The notes: generated from the letters alone by a model not told the origin. A stretch of DNA of 64,000 nucleotides from Pseudomonas sp. BMS12 (GCF_001592875.1 NZ_LSOF01000016.1:1-64000), one strand, 5' to 3'. Shown: positions 39,464 to 51,791, numbered from the stretch's first letter. Made by a program: numbers and translations.

Positions 39464-40729
39464 ATGCAACGTCGCAGCCTGATCAAGGCCTTCACCCTTT
39501 CCGCTTCCATCGCCGCCATGGGCATGACCTGGACCGTGCAGGCCGCCGAGACCATCAAGGTCGGTATCCTCCACTCGCTGTCCGGCACCATGGCCATCTC
39601 CGAGACTTCGCTGAAAGACATGGCGCTGATGACCATCGACGAGATCAACGCCAAGGGTGGGGTCAACGGCAAGCAACTCGAACCCGTGGTAGTCGACCCG
39701 GCGTCCAACTGGCCGCTGTTCGCCGAGAAGGCGCGTCAACTGCTGACCCAGGACAAGGTCGACGTAGTGTTCGGCTGCTGGACCTCGGTCTCGCGCAAAT
39801 CCGTGCTGCCGGTGTTCGAGGAGCTCAACGGCCTGCTGTTCTACCCGGTGCAGTACGAAGGCGAAGAAATGTCGCCGAACGTGTTCTACACCGGCGCCGC
39901 GCCGAACCAGCAGGCCATCCCGGCGGTGGAATACCTGATGAGCGAAGACGGCGGCGGCGCCAAACGCTACTTCCTGCTGGGCACCGACTACGTCTACCCG
40001 CGCACCACCAACAAGATCCTGCGCAGCTTCCTGCACAGCAAGGGCGTGGCCGACAAGGATATCGAAGAGGTCTACACCCCCTTCGGTCATAGCGACTATC
40101 AAACCATCGTCGCCAACATCAAGAAGTTCTCCGCCGGCGGCAAGACCGCGGTGATCTCCACCGTCAACGGCGACTCCAACGTGCCGTTCTACAAGGAACT
40201 GGCCAACCAGGGCATCGAAGCCACCGACATCCCGGTGGTGGCCTTCTCGGTCGGCGAGGAAGAACTGCGCGGCATCGACACCAAGCCGCTGGTCGGCCAA
40301 CTGGCCGCCTGGAACTACTTCGAGTCGGTGGATAACCCGGTCAACGAGAAGTTCGTCAGCGCCTGGAAGGCCTACGCCAAGGCCAAGAACCTGCCGAACT
40401 ACCAGACCGCGGTGACCAACGACCCGATGGAAGCCACCTACGTCGGCATCAACATGTGGGCCCAGGCCGTGGAAAAAGCCGGCACCACCGATGTGGACAA
40501 GGTGCGCGAGGCCATGGGCGGCCAGACCTTCGCCGCGCCGAGCGGCTACACCCTGACCATGGACAAGACCAACCACCACCTGCACAAGCCGGTGATGATC
40601 GGCGAAGTCCAGGACGATGGTCAGTTCTCCATCGTCTGGCAGACCGAAGGCCCGCTGCGCGCCCAGCCGTGGAGCCCCTTCATCCCCGGCAACGACAAGA
40701 AGCCGGACTACGCCGTCAAGTCCAACTAA
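39464..40729 (+). CDS. urtA: Urea ABC transporter substrate-binding protein
   Basis: Periplasmic binding protein of 421 residues for high-affinity urea uptake. The signal sequence begins MQRRSLIKAF, a twin-arginine motif, so export may be by Tat, with cleavage near AQA/AET. The mature part is a Leu/Ile/Val-binding-type fold; ILHSLSGTMAISETSLKDM, GCWTSVSRKSVLPVFEE and FYPVQYEGEE are UrtA signatures. GGAGA precedes ATG 39464; the frame is open to 39446 without a better start. It is first of urtABCDE, but a repeat-filled 187-base gap separates it from urtB, which may give extra transcripts of the binding protein. Confidence 0.96.
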   Translation: MQRRSLIKAFTLSASIAAMGMTWTVQAAETIKVGILHSLSGTMAISETSLKDMALMTIDEINAKGGVNGKQLEPVVVDPASNWPLFAEKARQLLTQDKVDVVFGCWTSVSRKSVLPVFEELNGLLFYPVQYEGEEMSPNVFYTGAAPNQQAIPAVEYLMSEDGGGAKRYFLLGTDYVYPRTTNKILRSFLHSKGVADKDIEEVYTPFGHSDYQTIVANIKKFSAGGKTAVISTVNGDSNVPFYKELANQGIEATDIPVVAFSVGEEELRGIDTKPLVGQLAAWNYFESVDNPVNEKFVSAWKAYAKAKNLPNYQTAVTNDPMEATYVGINMWAQAVEKAGTTDVDKVREAMGGQTFAAPSGYTLTMDKTNHHLHKPVMIGEVQDDGQFSIVWQTEGPLRAQPWSPFIPGNDKKPDYAVKSN

Positions 40730-40735
40730 GCAAAG

Positions 40736-40860
40736 CCCCTCTCCCTAGCCCTCTCCCACAGTGGGAGAGGGAACGGTCTGGTGCTGCTTGCTACACCTCA
40801 GCAACACCGGGGCGTTTCCCTCCCCTCTCCCGTTCACGGGAGAGGGGCCGGGGGAGAGGG
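40736..40860. repeat. Two-hairpin CCCTCTCCC palindromic module, inverted ends
   Basis: Hairpin one at 40749-40771 (11-bp arms CCCTCTCCCAC/GTGGGAGAGGG), hairpin two at 40822-40847 (12-bp arms CCCCTCTCCCGT/ACGGGAGAGGGG). The outer ends are inverted copies of each other (CCCCTCTCCC at 40736; GGGGGAGAGGG at 40850). Same family as the repeats around the DUF559 gene; no gene inside. Confidence 0.85.
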
Positions 40861-40864
40861 TGTT

Positions 40865-40891
40865 CGTAGCCCGGATGCAGTCCGAGCTACG
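40865..40891. repeat. GTAGCCCGGATG-type palindrome
   Basis: CGTAGCCCGGA and TCCGAGCTACG form an imperfect stem around TGCAG. A second repeat family immediately after the CCCTCTCCC module, 25 bases before urtB. Confidence 0.7.
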
Positions 40892-40916
40892 ACCCCACAC
40901 GAAGGACTGCTGCACT

Positions 40917-42488
40917 ATGCCCACTGCCCTTTACCGAATCCTGCTGTCACTGGCGCTGCTGCTGCCGCTGACCAGCCATGCCGGAGATGCCGCCGACTTC
41001 GTCGCCGCCAACCCGGCCAAGCAGGCCAAGCTCCTCGAGAGCTGGGCCGCGCAACCCGATCCCGCCCGCCAGCCGCTGCTCGATGCCCTGCAGCAAGGCC
41101 GCCTGGCCAGCGACAAGGCCAAGACCCCGTTCTTCGAGGACAACGGCCAGTACCTGCCCGCCGAAGGCAGCGCCGCGCCGAGTTCCGCGCCGAAGAAGCT
41201 GCGCCTGAACAACCGCCTGCGTGGCCTGCTGGCCATCGCCCAGGCCAGCCAGCAGTTGCAGAACGAAGATCCCAACGTGCGCCTGGCCGCGGCGCAGGAG
41301 CTGCAGAAGAAAGCCAAGCCGGCCCAGCTGGGCCTGCTCAATGCCCGGGTCGCCAGCGAACAGGACGATGCCGTGCGCGACGCCCTGGCCCTGGCCCTGG
41401 CCAACCTGCAGCTGGTCGACCCGGACCCGGCCGTGCGCCTGCAGGCCGTGCGCCTGCTCGGTGAGAGCGGTGAACCGCTGGCCCGTGCCCGCCTGGAAGC
41501 GCTGCTCAACGCCGGCGCGGAAAGCGATGCCGCCGTGCGCGCCGCCGCCGAAACCAGCCTGGCTCAGGTCAAGCGTCGGCTTCTGGTCGGCGAACTGCTG
41601 GGCCAGGCCTTCAGCGGCCTGAGCCTCGGCTCGATCCTGCTGCTGGCGGCGCTTGGCCTGGCCATCACCTTCGGCCTGCTGGGCGTGATCAACATGGCCC
41701 ACGGCGAGATGCTGATGCTCGGCGCCTACACCACCTACATGGTGCAACTGGGCTTCAAGAACCTCGCCCCGGAATACCTAGCGCTGTACCCGCTGGCAGC
41801 CCTGCCGGTGGCCTTCTTCGTCACCGCCGCCATCGGCATGGCGCTGGAACGCACGGTGATCCGCCACCTCTACGGCCGCCCGCTGGAAACCCTGCTGGCC
41901 ACCTGGGGCATCAGCCTGATCCTGATCCAGGCGGTACGGGTGATCTTCGGCGCGCAGAACGTCGAAGTGGCCAACCCCTACTGGCTGTCCGGCGGCGTGC
42001 AGGTGCTACCGAACCTGGTACTGCCCTACAGCCGCATGGTGATCATCGGCTTCGCCCTGTTTGTCGTGGTCCTGACCTGGCTGCTGCTGAACAAGACCCG
42101 CCTGGGCCTGAACGTGCGCGCCGTGACGCAGAACCGCAACATGGCCGCCTGCTGCGGCGTACCCACCGGCCGTGTGGACATGCTCGCCTTCGGCCTCGGC
42201 TCCGGCATCGCCGGCCTTGGCGGCGTGGCCCTCTCGCAGATCGGCAACGTCGGCCCGGACCTCGGCCAGAGCTACATCATCGACTCCTTCCTGGTGGTGG
42301 TGCTCGGCGGCGTCGGCCAACTGGCCGGCAGCGTGATGGCCGCCTTCGGCCTCGGCATCGCCAACAAGATCCTCGAACCGCAGATCGGTGCCGTACTCGG
42401 CAAGATCCTCATCCTCGCGCTGATCATTCTGTTCATTCAGAAACGCCCGCAGGGACTCTTCGCTCTCAAGGGACGGGTGATCGACTGA
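40917..42488 (+). CDS. urtB: Urea ABC transporter permease UrtB
   Basis: Membrane permease of 523 residues. A signal-like segment (1-20) is followed by an unusual soluble N-terminal region of about 200 residues with HEAT-like helical repeats (DPNVRLAAAQELQKKAKPAQ, DPAVRLQAVRLLGES). A LivH-type permease domain with about eight spans follows, including GLLGVINMAHGEMLMLGAY and GLGGVALSQIGNVGPDLGQ. Such extensions occur in other UrtB proteins. The frame is open to 40761 through the palindromic repeats; ATG 40917 with GAAGGA upstream is the real start. It overlaps urtC as TGATG. Confidence 0.95.
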   Translation: MPTALYRILLSLALLLPLTSHAGDAADFVAANPAKQAKLLESWAAQPDPARQPLLDALQQGRLASDKAKTPFFEDNGQYLPAEGSAAPSSAPKKLRLNNRLRGLLAIAQASQQLQNEDPNVRLAAAQELQKKAKPAQLGLLNARVASEQDDAVRDALALALANLQLVDPDPAVRLQAVRLLGESGEPLARARLEALLNAGAESDAAVRAAAETSLAQVKRRLLVGELLGQAFSGLSLGSILLLAALGLAITFGLLGVINMAHGEMLMLGAYTTYMVQLGFKNLAPEYLALYPLAALPVAFFVTAAIGMALERTVIRHLYGRPLETLLATWGISLILIQAVRVIFGAQNVEVANPYWLSGGVQVLPNLVLPYSRMVIIGFALFVVVLTWLLLNKTRLGLNVRAVTQNRNMAACCGVPTGRVDMLAFGLGSGIAGLGGVALSQIGNVGPDLGQSYIIDSFLVVVLGGVGQLAGSVMAAFGLGIANKILEPQIGAVLGKILILALIILFIQKRPQGLFALKGRVID

Positions 42489-43575
42489 TGACTATGCCTC
42501 TCAATCAAACACTGCTGGCGCGCGCCAGCGCCAAGCTCGGCCCGCAAGTGTCGCTGGCCATCGGCCTGCTGGTACTGGCCGTGCTGGTCGCCATGCCGCT
42601 GCTGCACCTGTTGCCGGCGGAGCACGCCCTGCATGTCTCGGCCTACAGCCTGACCCTGGTCGGCAAGATCCTCTGCTACTGCATCGTCGCCCTGGCACTC
42701 GATCTGGTGTGGGGCTACGCCGGCATGCTCTCGCTCGGCCACGGCCTGTTCTTCGCCCTCGGCGGCTACGCCATGGGCATGTACCTGATGCGCCAGTCGG
42801 CCGGTGACGGCCTGCCGGCCTTCATGAGCTTCCTGGCCTGGACCGAGCTGCCCTGGTACTGGTACGGCACCAGCAGCTTCCTCTGGGCCATGTGCCTGGT
42901 GGTGCTGGCACCAGGCCTGCTGGCCCTGGTGTTCGGCTTCTTCGCCTTCCGCTCGCGGATCAAGGGCGTGTACTTCTCGATCATGACCCAGGCGCTGACC
43001 TTCGCCGGCATGCTGCTGTTCTTCCGCAACGAAACCGGCTTCGGCGGCAACAACGGCTTCACCAACTTCCGCAGCATCCTCGGCTTCGACATCACCGCGC
43101 CTGGCACGCGCGCCACGCTGTTCTTCTGCACCGTGCTGCTTCTGGTCGGCAGCCTGCTGCTGGGCTTCAAGCTGGCCCGCAGCAAGTTCGGCCGGGTACT
43201 CACCGCCCTGCGTGACGCGGAAAACCGCCTGATGTTCTGCGGCTACGACCCGCGCGGCTACAAGCTGTTTATCTGGGTCTTGAGCGCAGTATTGTGCGGC
43301 CTGGCCGGCGCGCTGTACGTGCCGCAGGTGGGCATCATCAACCCCAGCGAGATGTCGCCGACCAACTCCATCGAGGCCGCCATCTGGGTCGCCCTGGGTG
43401 GGCGCGGCACGCTGATCGGTCCGCTGCTCGGCGCCGGCCTGGTCAACGGCATGAAGAGCTGGTTCACCGTGGCCTTCCCCGAATACTGGCTGTTCGCCCT
43501 CGGTGCGCTATTCATCGTCGCCACCCTGTTCCTGCCCAAGGGTGTGATTGGCTTGCTACGCAAGGAGAAGGACCA

Positions 43576-43579
<4 letters not shown>
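42488..43579 (+). CDS. urtC: Urea ABC transporter permease UrtC
   Basis: Second permease subunit of the urea importer, 363 residues with about ten membrane spans of the LivM type. Signatures include LDLVWGYAGMLSLGHGLFFALGGYAMGMY near residues 75-105 and the C-terminal GRGTLIGPLLGAGLVNGMKSW. The start codon shares its A with the urtB stop (TGATG), and its stop overlaps the urtD start by 4 bases (ATGA). UrtB, UrtC and UrtD should therefore be made in step. Confidence 0.96.
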
Positions 43580-44427
<848 letters not shown>

Positions 44428-44436
44428 GGCATAGCT

Positions 44437-44494
44437 GTGGGAGCGGCTTTAGCCGCGATGCTTTTTTCGAGCTAAAGCGGATCACCGTTCCCAC
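44437..44494. repeat. REP inverted pair between urtD and urtE
   Basis: GTGGGAGCGGCTTTAGCCGC at 44437 and an inverted, degenerate partner ending CGTTCCCAC at 44494. Classic Pseudomonas REP family inside an operon. Confidence 0.85.
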
Positions 44495-44519
44495 GAAGAG
44501 ATCAACGAAGGACATCGAC

Positions 44520-45218
44520 ATGCTGCAAGTCCAACAACTGCACCAGTACTACGGTGGCAGCCATATCCTGCGAGGCCTGTCGTTCGAGGCCAAGGTCGGC
44601 GAGGTCACCTGCCTGCTCGGGCGCAATGGCGTGGGCAAGACCACGCTGCTCAAATGCCTGATGGGCCTGATCCCGGCCAAGGAAGGCAAGGTCGAGTGGG
44701 AAGGCCAGGCCATCAACGGCTACAAGCCGCACCAGCGCGTGCACGCCGGCATCGCCTACGTGCCCCAGGGCCGGGAAATCTTCGGGCGACTGACCGTGGA
44801 AGAAAACCTGCTGATGGGCCTCTCGCGCTTCCCAGGCAGCGAAGCCAAGGTGGTGCCGGAGTTCATCTACGAGCTGTTCCCGGTGCTGCGCGAAATGAAG
44901 CAACGCCGTGGCGGCGACCTCTCGGGCGGCCAGCAGCAACAGCTGGCCATCGGCCGCGCACTGGCCAGCAAGCCGCGTCTGCTGATCCTCGACGAACCCA
45001 CCGAAGGCATTCAGCCCTCGGTGATCAAGGAGATCGGCGTGGTCATCAAGAAGCTCGCCGAGCGTGGCGACATGGCCATCCTGCTGGTCGAGCAGTTCTA
45101 TGATTTTGCCGCTGAGCTGGCCGATCAGTACCTGGTGATGAGCCGCGGCGAGATCGTCCAACAGGGCCGTGGCGAAACCATGGAGGCAGATGGCGTGCGC
45201 GGACTGGTCGCGATCTGA
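44520..45218 (+). CDS. urtE: Urea ABC transporter ATP-binding protein UrtE
   Basis: LivF-type ATPase of 232 residues, partner of UrtD. Walker A is GRNGVGKTT, the signature is [15 protein letters not shown], and Walker B is [17 protein letters not shown] 44520 is preceded by GAAGGA at good spacing. It is separated from urtD by a 92-base gap holding a REP pair, so its translation is not coupled to urtD. ureD begins 14 bases after its stop, making the transporter and urease genes contiguous on the same strand. Confidence 0.96.
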   Translation: MLQVQQLHQYYGGSHILRGLSFEAKVGEVTCLLGRNGVGKTTLLKCLMGLIPAKEGKVEWEGQAINGYKPHQRVHAGIAYVPQGREIFGRLTVEENLLMGLSRFPGSEAKVVPEFIYELFPVLREMKQRRGGDLSGGQQQQLAIGRALASKPRLLILDEPTEGIQPSVIKEIGVVIKKLAERGDMAILLVEQFYDFAAELADQYLVMSRGEIVQQGRGETMEADGVRGLVAI

Positions 45219-45232
45219 TAAAAACCACAGCC

Positions 45233-46072
45233 ATGAATTCACCGCTCTCCCCTACCCTGTTCACCCCCAGCTGGCACGCCGAGCTGGAGCTGGGCTACGC
45301 CCGCAGCGGCGAACATACCCGTCCGGTGCTGCGCCGCCACCAGGGCCCGCTGCGGGTGCAAAAGCACCTGTACGCGGAAGGCCCGCAAGTCTGCCAGCAC
45401 ATCATCGTCCACCCGCCGGCCGGCATCGCCGGTGGCGACAGCCTGAATATCAGCGCCAGCGTCGGCGAACGGGCCTGGGCCCAGCTGACCAGCCCCGGCG
45501 CCGCCAAGTGGTATCGCGCCGCTGGCGCCGCCCACCAACAGGTCGAGCTGCGGGTGGCCGCCGGTGCCACCCTGGAATGGCTACCGCAGGAGACCATCGT
45601 CTATTGCGGAGCCCAGGCCGAGCTGAGCACCCGCATCGAGCTCGAAGGCGATGCGCGCCTGTGTTACTGGGACATGGTCGCCCTCGGCCGCCCTGCCGCC
45701 GGCGAACGCTTCGACAGCGGCTATTTCCAGTCCCATCTGGATATCCGCCGCGATGGCCGGTTGCTGTGGCACGAACGCCAGCGCGTGGTCGGTGGCGACG
45801 GCCTGCTCGACTCGCCCATCGGCCTGGCCGGCCAACCGGTATTCGCCACCCTGCTGGTCAGCGGCGAAATCGATGCCGAACTGCTGGAACGCTGCCGCGA
45901 GCTGCCGAGCCCGGTGTGCGGCGACCTCAGCCAGTTGCCGAGGCTGCTGGTGGCCCGCTGCCTGGCCAGCGAAGCGCTACATGCGCGCGCCTGGCTGATC
46001 GAACTCTGGCGCCTGCTGCGCCCCGCACTGCTCGGCCGCGAGGCCGTACCCCCACGAATCTGGAGTACCTGA
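45233..46072 (+). CDS. ureD: Urease accessory protein UreD
   Basis: Urease maturation scaffold of 279 residues. In known systems UreD binds apo-urease and, with UreF and UreG, assembles the nickel site. Family features: [36 protein letters not shown] in the first quarter and [13 protein letters not shown] mid-protein. The Shine-Dalgarno is weak. The stop overlaps ureA as TGATG. UreE, UreF and UreG genes are not in this window and must lie elsewhere. Confidence 0.95.
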   Translation: MNSPLSPTLFTPSWHAELELGYARSGEHTRPVLRRHQGPLRVQKHLYAEGPQVCQHIIVHPPAGIAGGDSLNISASVGERAWAQLTSPGAAKWYRAAGAAHQQVELRVAAGATLEWLPQETIVYCGAQAELSTRIELEGDARLCYWDMVALGRPAAGERFDSGYFQSHLDIRRDGRLLWHERQRVVGGDGLLDSPIGLAGQPVFATLLVSGEIDAELLERCRELPSPVCGDLSQLPRLLVARCLASEALHARAWLIELWRLLRPALLGREAVPPRIWST

Positions 46073-46374
46073 TGGATCTTTCGCCAAGAGAGAAAGACAA
46101 ACTGCTGATCTTCACCGCCGGCCTGGTCGCCGAACGACGCCTGGCCCGTGGCGTGAAGCTGAACTACCCGGAGGCCATGGCCTACATTTCTGCCGCGCTA
46201 CTGGAGGGCGCGCGCGACGGTCGCAGCGTGGCCGACCTGATGCACTTCGGCACCACCCTGCTGAGCCGCGAGCAGGTGATGGAGGGCGTGCCGGAGATGA
46301 TCCCGGAGATCCAGATCGAAGCCACCTTCCCCGACGGCACCAAGCTGGTGACCGTGCACCAGCCGATCGCCTGA
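46072..46374 (+). CDS. ureA: Urease gamma subunit
   Basis: Structural subunit of 100 residues of the nickel urease that hydrolyses urea to ammonia and carbamate. The sequence [41 protein letters not shown] and [21 protein letters not shown] is typical of UreA. The start codon shares a base with the ureD stop. It is separated from ureB by a GNAT gene that begins 2 bases after the ureA stop, an order also seen in P. aeruginosa. Confidence 0.97.
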   Translation: MDLSPREKDKLLIFTAGLVAERRLARGVKLNYPEAMAYISAALLEGARDGRSVADLMHFGTTLLSREQVMEGVPEMIPEIQIEATFPDGTKLVTVHQPIA

Positions 46375-46376
46375 CC

Positions 46377-46895
46377 ATGGCCAGGCATATTCGTGACGCG
46401 GTGGCCGCCGACCTGCCGGCCTTGCGCGACATCTTCAACGAGGCGGTGCGCAACACCACGGCGATCTGGATGGACGCCGAAGTCGACCTGGCCAACCGCC
46501 AGGCCTGGTTCGACGCCCGTGCCAGCCAGGGCTACCCGATCCTGATCGCCGAGGATGCGCACGGCGAGGCACTCGGCTATGCCTCCTTCGGCGACTGGCG
46601 CCCCTTCGACGGCTTCTGCCACACGGTCGAGCACTCGGTCTACATCCGCGCCGACCAGCGCGGCAAGGGCCTGGCCACACCGCTGATGACGGCCCTGATC
46701 GAGCGCGCCATCGCCTGCGACAAGCACGTGATGGTCGCCGCCATCGAGAGCGGCAACGCCGCCTCGATCCGCCTGCACGAGCGCCTCGGCTTCATCACCA
46801 CCGGACAGATGCCCCAGGTCGGTCGCAAGTTCGGCCGCTGGCTGGACCTGACCTTCATGCAACTGATCCTGACCCCGCAGCGGAGAAAGCCATGA
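46377..46895 (+). CDS. GNAT N-acetyltransferase, phosphinothricin/methionine sulfoximine type
   Basis: A 172-residue acetyl-CoA-dependent acetyltransferase. [27 protein letters not shown] is the family N terminus, the acetyl-CoA loop is [13 protein letters not shown], and [25 protein letters not shown] is the C-terminal signature of Pat/Bar-like enzymes. The P. aeruginosa homologue in the same operon position (PA4866, from memory) acetylates methionine sulfoximine and sulfone, so protection of glutamine synthetase from such analogues is a reasonable role. It overlaps ureB by 4 bases (ATGA). Confidence 0.92.
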   Translation: MARHIRDAVAADLPALRDIFNEAVRNTTAIWMDAEVDLANRQAWFDARASQGYPILIAEDAHGEALGYASFGDWRPFDGFCHTVEHSVYIRADQRGKGLATPLMTALIERAIACDKHVMVAAIESGNAASIRLHERLGFITTGQMPQVGRKFGRWLDLTFMQLILTPQRRKP

Positions 46896-47197
46896 TTCCC
46901 GGCGAATACCAGATTCAGGACGGCGAGATCGAACTCAACGCCGGCCGCCCGACCCTGACGCTCACTGTGGCCAACAGCGGCGACCGGCCGATCCAGGTCG
47001 GCTCGCACTTCCACTTCTTCGAGACCAACGACGCGCTGACCTTTGACAGGGCGAGCGCGCGTGGCATGCGCCTGAACATTCCCGCCGGCACGGCCGTGCG
47101 CTTCGAGCCGGGGCAGAGCCGCGAGGTGGAGCTGGTCGAGCTGGCCGGCGCGCGCCGCGTGTTCGGCTTCGCCGGGCGGGTGATGGGCGAGCTCTAA
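46892..47197 (+). CDS. ureB: Urease beta subunit
   Basis: Structural urease subunit of 101 residues. [41 protein letters not shown] and the ending [13 protein letters not shown] are standard UreB landmarks. It overlaps the GNAT gene by 4 bases and so is coupled to it. A REP pair of about 80 bases lies between its stop and ureC, which is unusual for two subunits needed in equal amounts. Confidence 0.97.
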   Translation: MIPGEYQIQDGEIELNAGRPTLTLTVANSGDRPIQVGSHFHFFETNDALTFDRASARGMRLNIPAGTAVRFEPGQSREVELVELAGARRVFGFAGRVMGEL

Positions 47198-47211
47198 CCC
47201 CTTTCGTACTT

Positions 47212-47290
47212 GTGGGAGCGGCCAGGCGGCAATCCGCTATAGCCGTGATGCATTTACCGTCAAAAGCATCGCGGCTAAAGCCGCTCCCAC
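47212..47290. repeat. REP inverted pair between ureB and ureC
   Basis: GTGGGAGCGGC at 47212 and an inverted unit GCTAAAGCCGCTCCCAC ending at 47290. Same family as the urtD/urtE copy. Confidence 0.85.
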
Positions 47291-47327
47291 GAGACCTCTT
47301 GTTTTGTGTTGCAACGGGAAGCGACCC

Positions 47328-49025
<1,698 letters not shown>

Positions 49026-49028
<3 letters not shown>

Positions 49029-49215
49029 GAGCCTGCTCAAGGTCTCGCGAGCTAGAGCCAGGCTAGGGCTAGGCGCCCCCGCAAACAAGTGAGAAAGCGT
49101 ACTGGGCTCGCCCGCGAGTTTACGAATAGTACATAAGCATTCCGACCGGGCTGGCGCTCCAGGCTGTTTTTAACGACGCATGGCCGACGCGCAGCAGACT
49201 TTGAGCGGGTTCTGA
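49026..49215. mobile_element. MITE-like element with inverted ends after ureC
   Basis: About 190 bases without a gene. The ends 49026-49045 and 49196-49215 are inverted repeats (16 of 20 positions). The left end overlaps the ureC stop. A 43-base core at 49044-49086 recurs at 63917-63959 with one mismatch. No target duplication was identified. Confidence 0.6.
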
Positions 49216-49273
49216 GGCTTGCCTACGGACTCGCTCTAAGGTTGACTGCCGGCAAACCACAGCGAGCCCGTTC

Positions 49274-49744
49274 ATGTCCCAAGCCTTGCGCCAGCATCTG
49301 AAGGAACGCCTGCAACCCCTGCTGGAGTCGCGCGGCTTCGTCGCCGACCAGCCGCAGCACGCGCTGTTCTGGACTTACCGCCGCCACGACGGCGAGCAGC
49401 TGCATATCCTCGAAGTGCAGTGGGACAAGTACCAGCGTCCACGCTTCATCCTCAACTACGGCACCGTCCCGAGCGCAGGGCTAAGCATTCAGGATCGGCT
49501 CGTGCCGGCCACTGAGCTTGCCGCCAGCTGGGCCAGCGACGCCGGCCGCCTGCAGGCCGGCACCTCGGCAAGCGAAAGCTGGTTCCGCCAGGACCGCCCC
49601 TGGTGGCGCCGCCTGCTGGGCGCCGCGCCGCTGGAGCCGCAGGTTCCGGTGCAGCAACTGCTGGCCTGCCTCGGTGAACTGGAGATCTACTGGCACAGCG
49701 GGCTGCTCGGCCCGCATATGTGGCCGCTGGGCCGCACCCAGTGA
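49274..49744 (+). CDS. Hypothetical protein, DUF4304-like
   Basis: Soluble protein of 156 residues. The N-terminal pattern LRQHLKERLQPLLESRGFVADQ, an aromatic FWTYRR strand, HILEVQWDKYQRPRFILNYGTVP and a C-terminal helix before EIYWHSG fit the general DUF4304 layout, a family of unknown function. The family call is tentative. The start is ATG 49274. It lies alone between the element after ureC and the minus-strand EamA transporter gene, whose stop is only 6 bases away. Confidence 0.7.
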   Translation: MSQALRQHLKERLQPLLESRGFVADQPQHALFWTYRRHDGEQLHILEVQWDKYQRPRFILNYGTVPSAGLSIQDRLVPATELAASWASDAGRLQAGTSASESWFRQDRPWWRRLLGAAPLEPQVPVQQLLACLGELEIYWHSGLLGPHMWPLGRTQ

Positions 49745-49750
49745 GACGGC

Positions 49751-50620
49751 TCAGCCCGCGCGACCGCCGCGCTGGCTCCAGGTCAGCGCCACACCGCTGA
49801 GGATGATCACCGCCATGCCGCACACAGCCCAGGCGTCCGGCACATGGTTGAACAACAGCATGCCGATCAGGGTCGCGGTGAGAATCTGCCCATAGGTAAA
49901 GGGCGCCAGGGCGGCCGGGCTGGCGAAGCGATAGGCGTGGGTCAGCAGCATGTGCCCGCTCATGGCCAGGGTGCCCAGCGCCGCCATCAGCAAAGTGTCC
50001 ACCAGGCTGGGCAACTGCCAGGTCCAGGGCAGCAGCAGACTGCTGACCAGGGTGCCAACCAGGGCGGTGAGAAAGTTGCTGGTGGCCGGATCATCGGTAT
50101 TGCTCAGGCGCCGGGTCAGCATCTGGTAGAGGCCAAAGCAGCAGGCCGCCGCCAGCGGCAGCAGGATGGCCGGGGTGAACAATGCACCGCCCGGGCGCAC
50201 GATCAGCAGCACGCCGAGCAGGCCGCCGCCCACCGCCAGCCATACGCTGCGCGCCACCCGCTCCTTGAGCCAGAACACCGAGAGCAGCAACACCACCACC
50301 GGCGCCAGGAAGATCACCGCCGTCGCCTCGCCCAGCGGGATATAGCGCAGGCCGCAGTAGAACAGCAGCGTCACCGCGACCAGGCTCAGGCCACGCGCCA
50401 GCTGCAGCAACGGGCGCCGGGTATGCAACAGGCGCCAGCCCAGGCGTGGGGCGAATAGCGCCGCCATCAGCAGGTTCTGCGACAGGTAGCGAAACCACAC
50501 CACCAGCAGCAGCGGATAGCTGGCGGTCAGGGTCTTGGCCAGGGCGTCCTGGCTCGACAGCAGCAGGCCGGCGCAGAGAATCAGCAGTATCCCCAGACCG
50601 GGGCGGGATTGTTCGGACAC
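49751..50620 (-). CDS. EamA/DMT family transporter
   Basis: Inner-membrane protein of 289 residues with ten predicted spans made of two EamA repeats. The first repeat starts GLGILLILCAGLLLSSQDALAKTL; YIPLGEATAVIFLAPVVVLLLSVFWLKERV ends the first repeat with the typical Glu-Arg turn, and the second ends near SQRGG. Relatives export amino acids or metabolites; the substrate here cannot be told. It follows the AEC transporter gene by 27 bases on the same strand, so the two may share a transcript. Confidence 0.9.
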   Translation of the reverse strand: MSEQSRPGLGILLILCAGLLLSSQDALAKTLTASYPLLLVVWFRYLSQNLLMAALFAPRLGWRLLHTRRPLLQLARGLSLVAVTLLFYCGLRYIPLGEATAVIFLAPVVVLLLSVFWLKERVARSVWLAVGGGLLGVLLIVRPGGALFTPAILLPLAAACCFGLYQMLTRRLSNTDDPATSNFLTALVGTLVSSLLLPWTWQLPSLVDTLLMAALGTLAMSGHMLLTHAYRFASPAALAPFTYGQILTATLIGMLLFNHVPDAWAVCGMAVIILSGVALTWSQRGGRAG

Positions 50621-50647
50621 GACAGAGACCAGGGCAAGGAAGTGGGG

Positions 50648-51544
50648 TCAGAGCGGCTTGGCGAAGCCCGCCGAGAACAGAAAGGCCAGCACCAGCGGCA
50701 TCACCAGCACGCTGCCGAGATTGCCGATCAGCACCAGGGCCGCGACCTTGTGCGGCTCCTGGCGGTACTGTTCGGCGACCATGTAGTTGAGCGCCGCCGG
50801 CGGCAGTGCGGCGAATACCCACAGGGTCGCCATCTGCACGCCCTGCAGGTCGAGTAGCGCGGCCAGTGGCCAGGCCAGCAGCAAACCGCTGGCCGGGCAG
50901 GCCACGGCGCCGAGCAAACCCAGGCGCCAGGCGCCGAAGTCCACGTCGAGCATACGCACGCCGAGGGCGAACAACATCAGCGGTACGCAGATCTCGCCCA
51001 GCATGCGGCAGGCTTCCAGCAGCCAGCCCGGCAGCGCCAGGCCGCCCAGGTTGACCGCCAGGCCGGCGGCGGTGGCGATCACCACCGGCACCCGCAGCAG
51101 GCGCCATAGCGGCGCGTGGCGGTCGAGCATGTGCAGGCCGACCGAGAAGTGCAGCAGCATCTCCACCACGAACAGCACCACGGCCGCCGGCAGCGCCTGC
51201 TCGCCGAACGCCAGCACCATCAGCGGCAGGCCCATGTTGCCGGCATTGCTGAACATCATCGGCGGCAGGAAGGTACGCAGGTCCAATTTCAACAGCCGCG
51301 CCAGCGGCCACAGCAGCAGCCCCGAGCCCAGCACCACCCCGGTGCCGGCCACGGCCAGGCCGGCATAGTCCTGCAGCGGCGCCTGGCGCTCGGCCAGCAC
51401 CACGAACACCAGCAGCGGAACGAACAGCTCCATGTTCAGGGTGTTCAGCTGGCGAATATCGGGGCTGCGGAAACGACCGTACAGGGCGCCACATCCGGCA
51501 ATCAGGAAGACCGGCAGGAGGGTCGAAAGGATCTGCGACAACAT
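50648..51544 (-). CDS. AEC (auxin efflux carrier) family transporter
   Basis: Inner-membrane protein of 298 residues with about ten spans in two halves. FLPPMMFSNAGNMGLPLMVLAFG contains the conserved Asn-Gly-Pro region of the family's unwound helix, and FAALPPAALNYMVAEQYRQEP is the matching segment in the second half. Bacterial members transport malate and other organic acids or unknown compounds. It is upstream of the EamA gene on the same strand and divergent from the porin-like gene. Confidence 0.9.
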   Translation of the reverse strand: MLSQILSTLLPVFLIAGCGALYGRFRSPDIRQLNTLNMELFVPLLVFVVLAERQAPLQDYAGLAVAGTGVVLGSGLLLWPLARLLKLDLRTFLPPMMFSNAGNMGLPLMVLAFGEQALPAAVVLFVVEMLLHFSVGLHMLDRHAPLWRLLRVPVVIATAAGLAVNLGGLALPGWLLEACRMLGEICVPLMLFALGVRMLDVDFGAWRLGLLGAVACPASGLLLAWPLAALLDLQGVQMATLWVFAALPPAALNYMVAEQYRQEPHKVAALVLIGNLGSVLVMPLVLAFLFSAGFAKPL

Positions 51545-51791
51545 GGGGAATTACACGGGTCTGAAATGATAGTTAGCTTCGCAATAATACCCCTGCGAGG
51601 CAATTCGACTAACCGCTACCGCAGATCGATTGCGCTTTTAAAAACGACGAATGGGCCTTTCCATGAAACCCACGGGGTTATCCTCGGAACGCTCTAGACA
51701 GCCACTCTCGCCCGGCGAGGGGCTCCGCAGAGAGCAGGCTGCACGACCTCACTTATTGCGCCTTTCGGCGAACCAAGCATGGGGGCATGCG

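Noticed and set aside
40761..40916. N-terminal extension of urtB through the palindromic repeats
   Set aside because: ATG 40917 has its own Shine-Dalgarno and begins a signal-like segment; upstream codons are repeat DNA.
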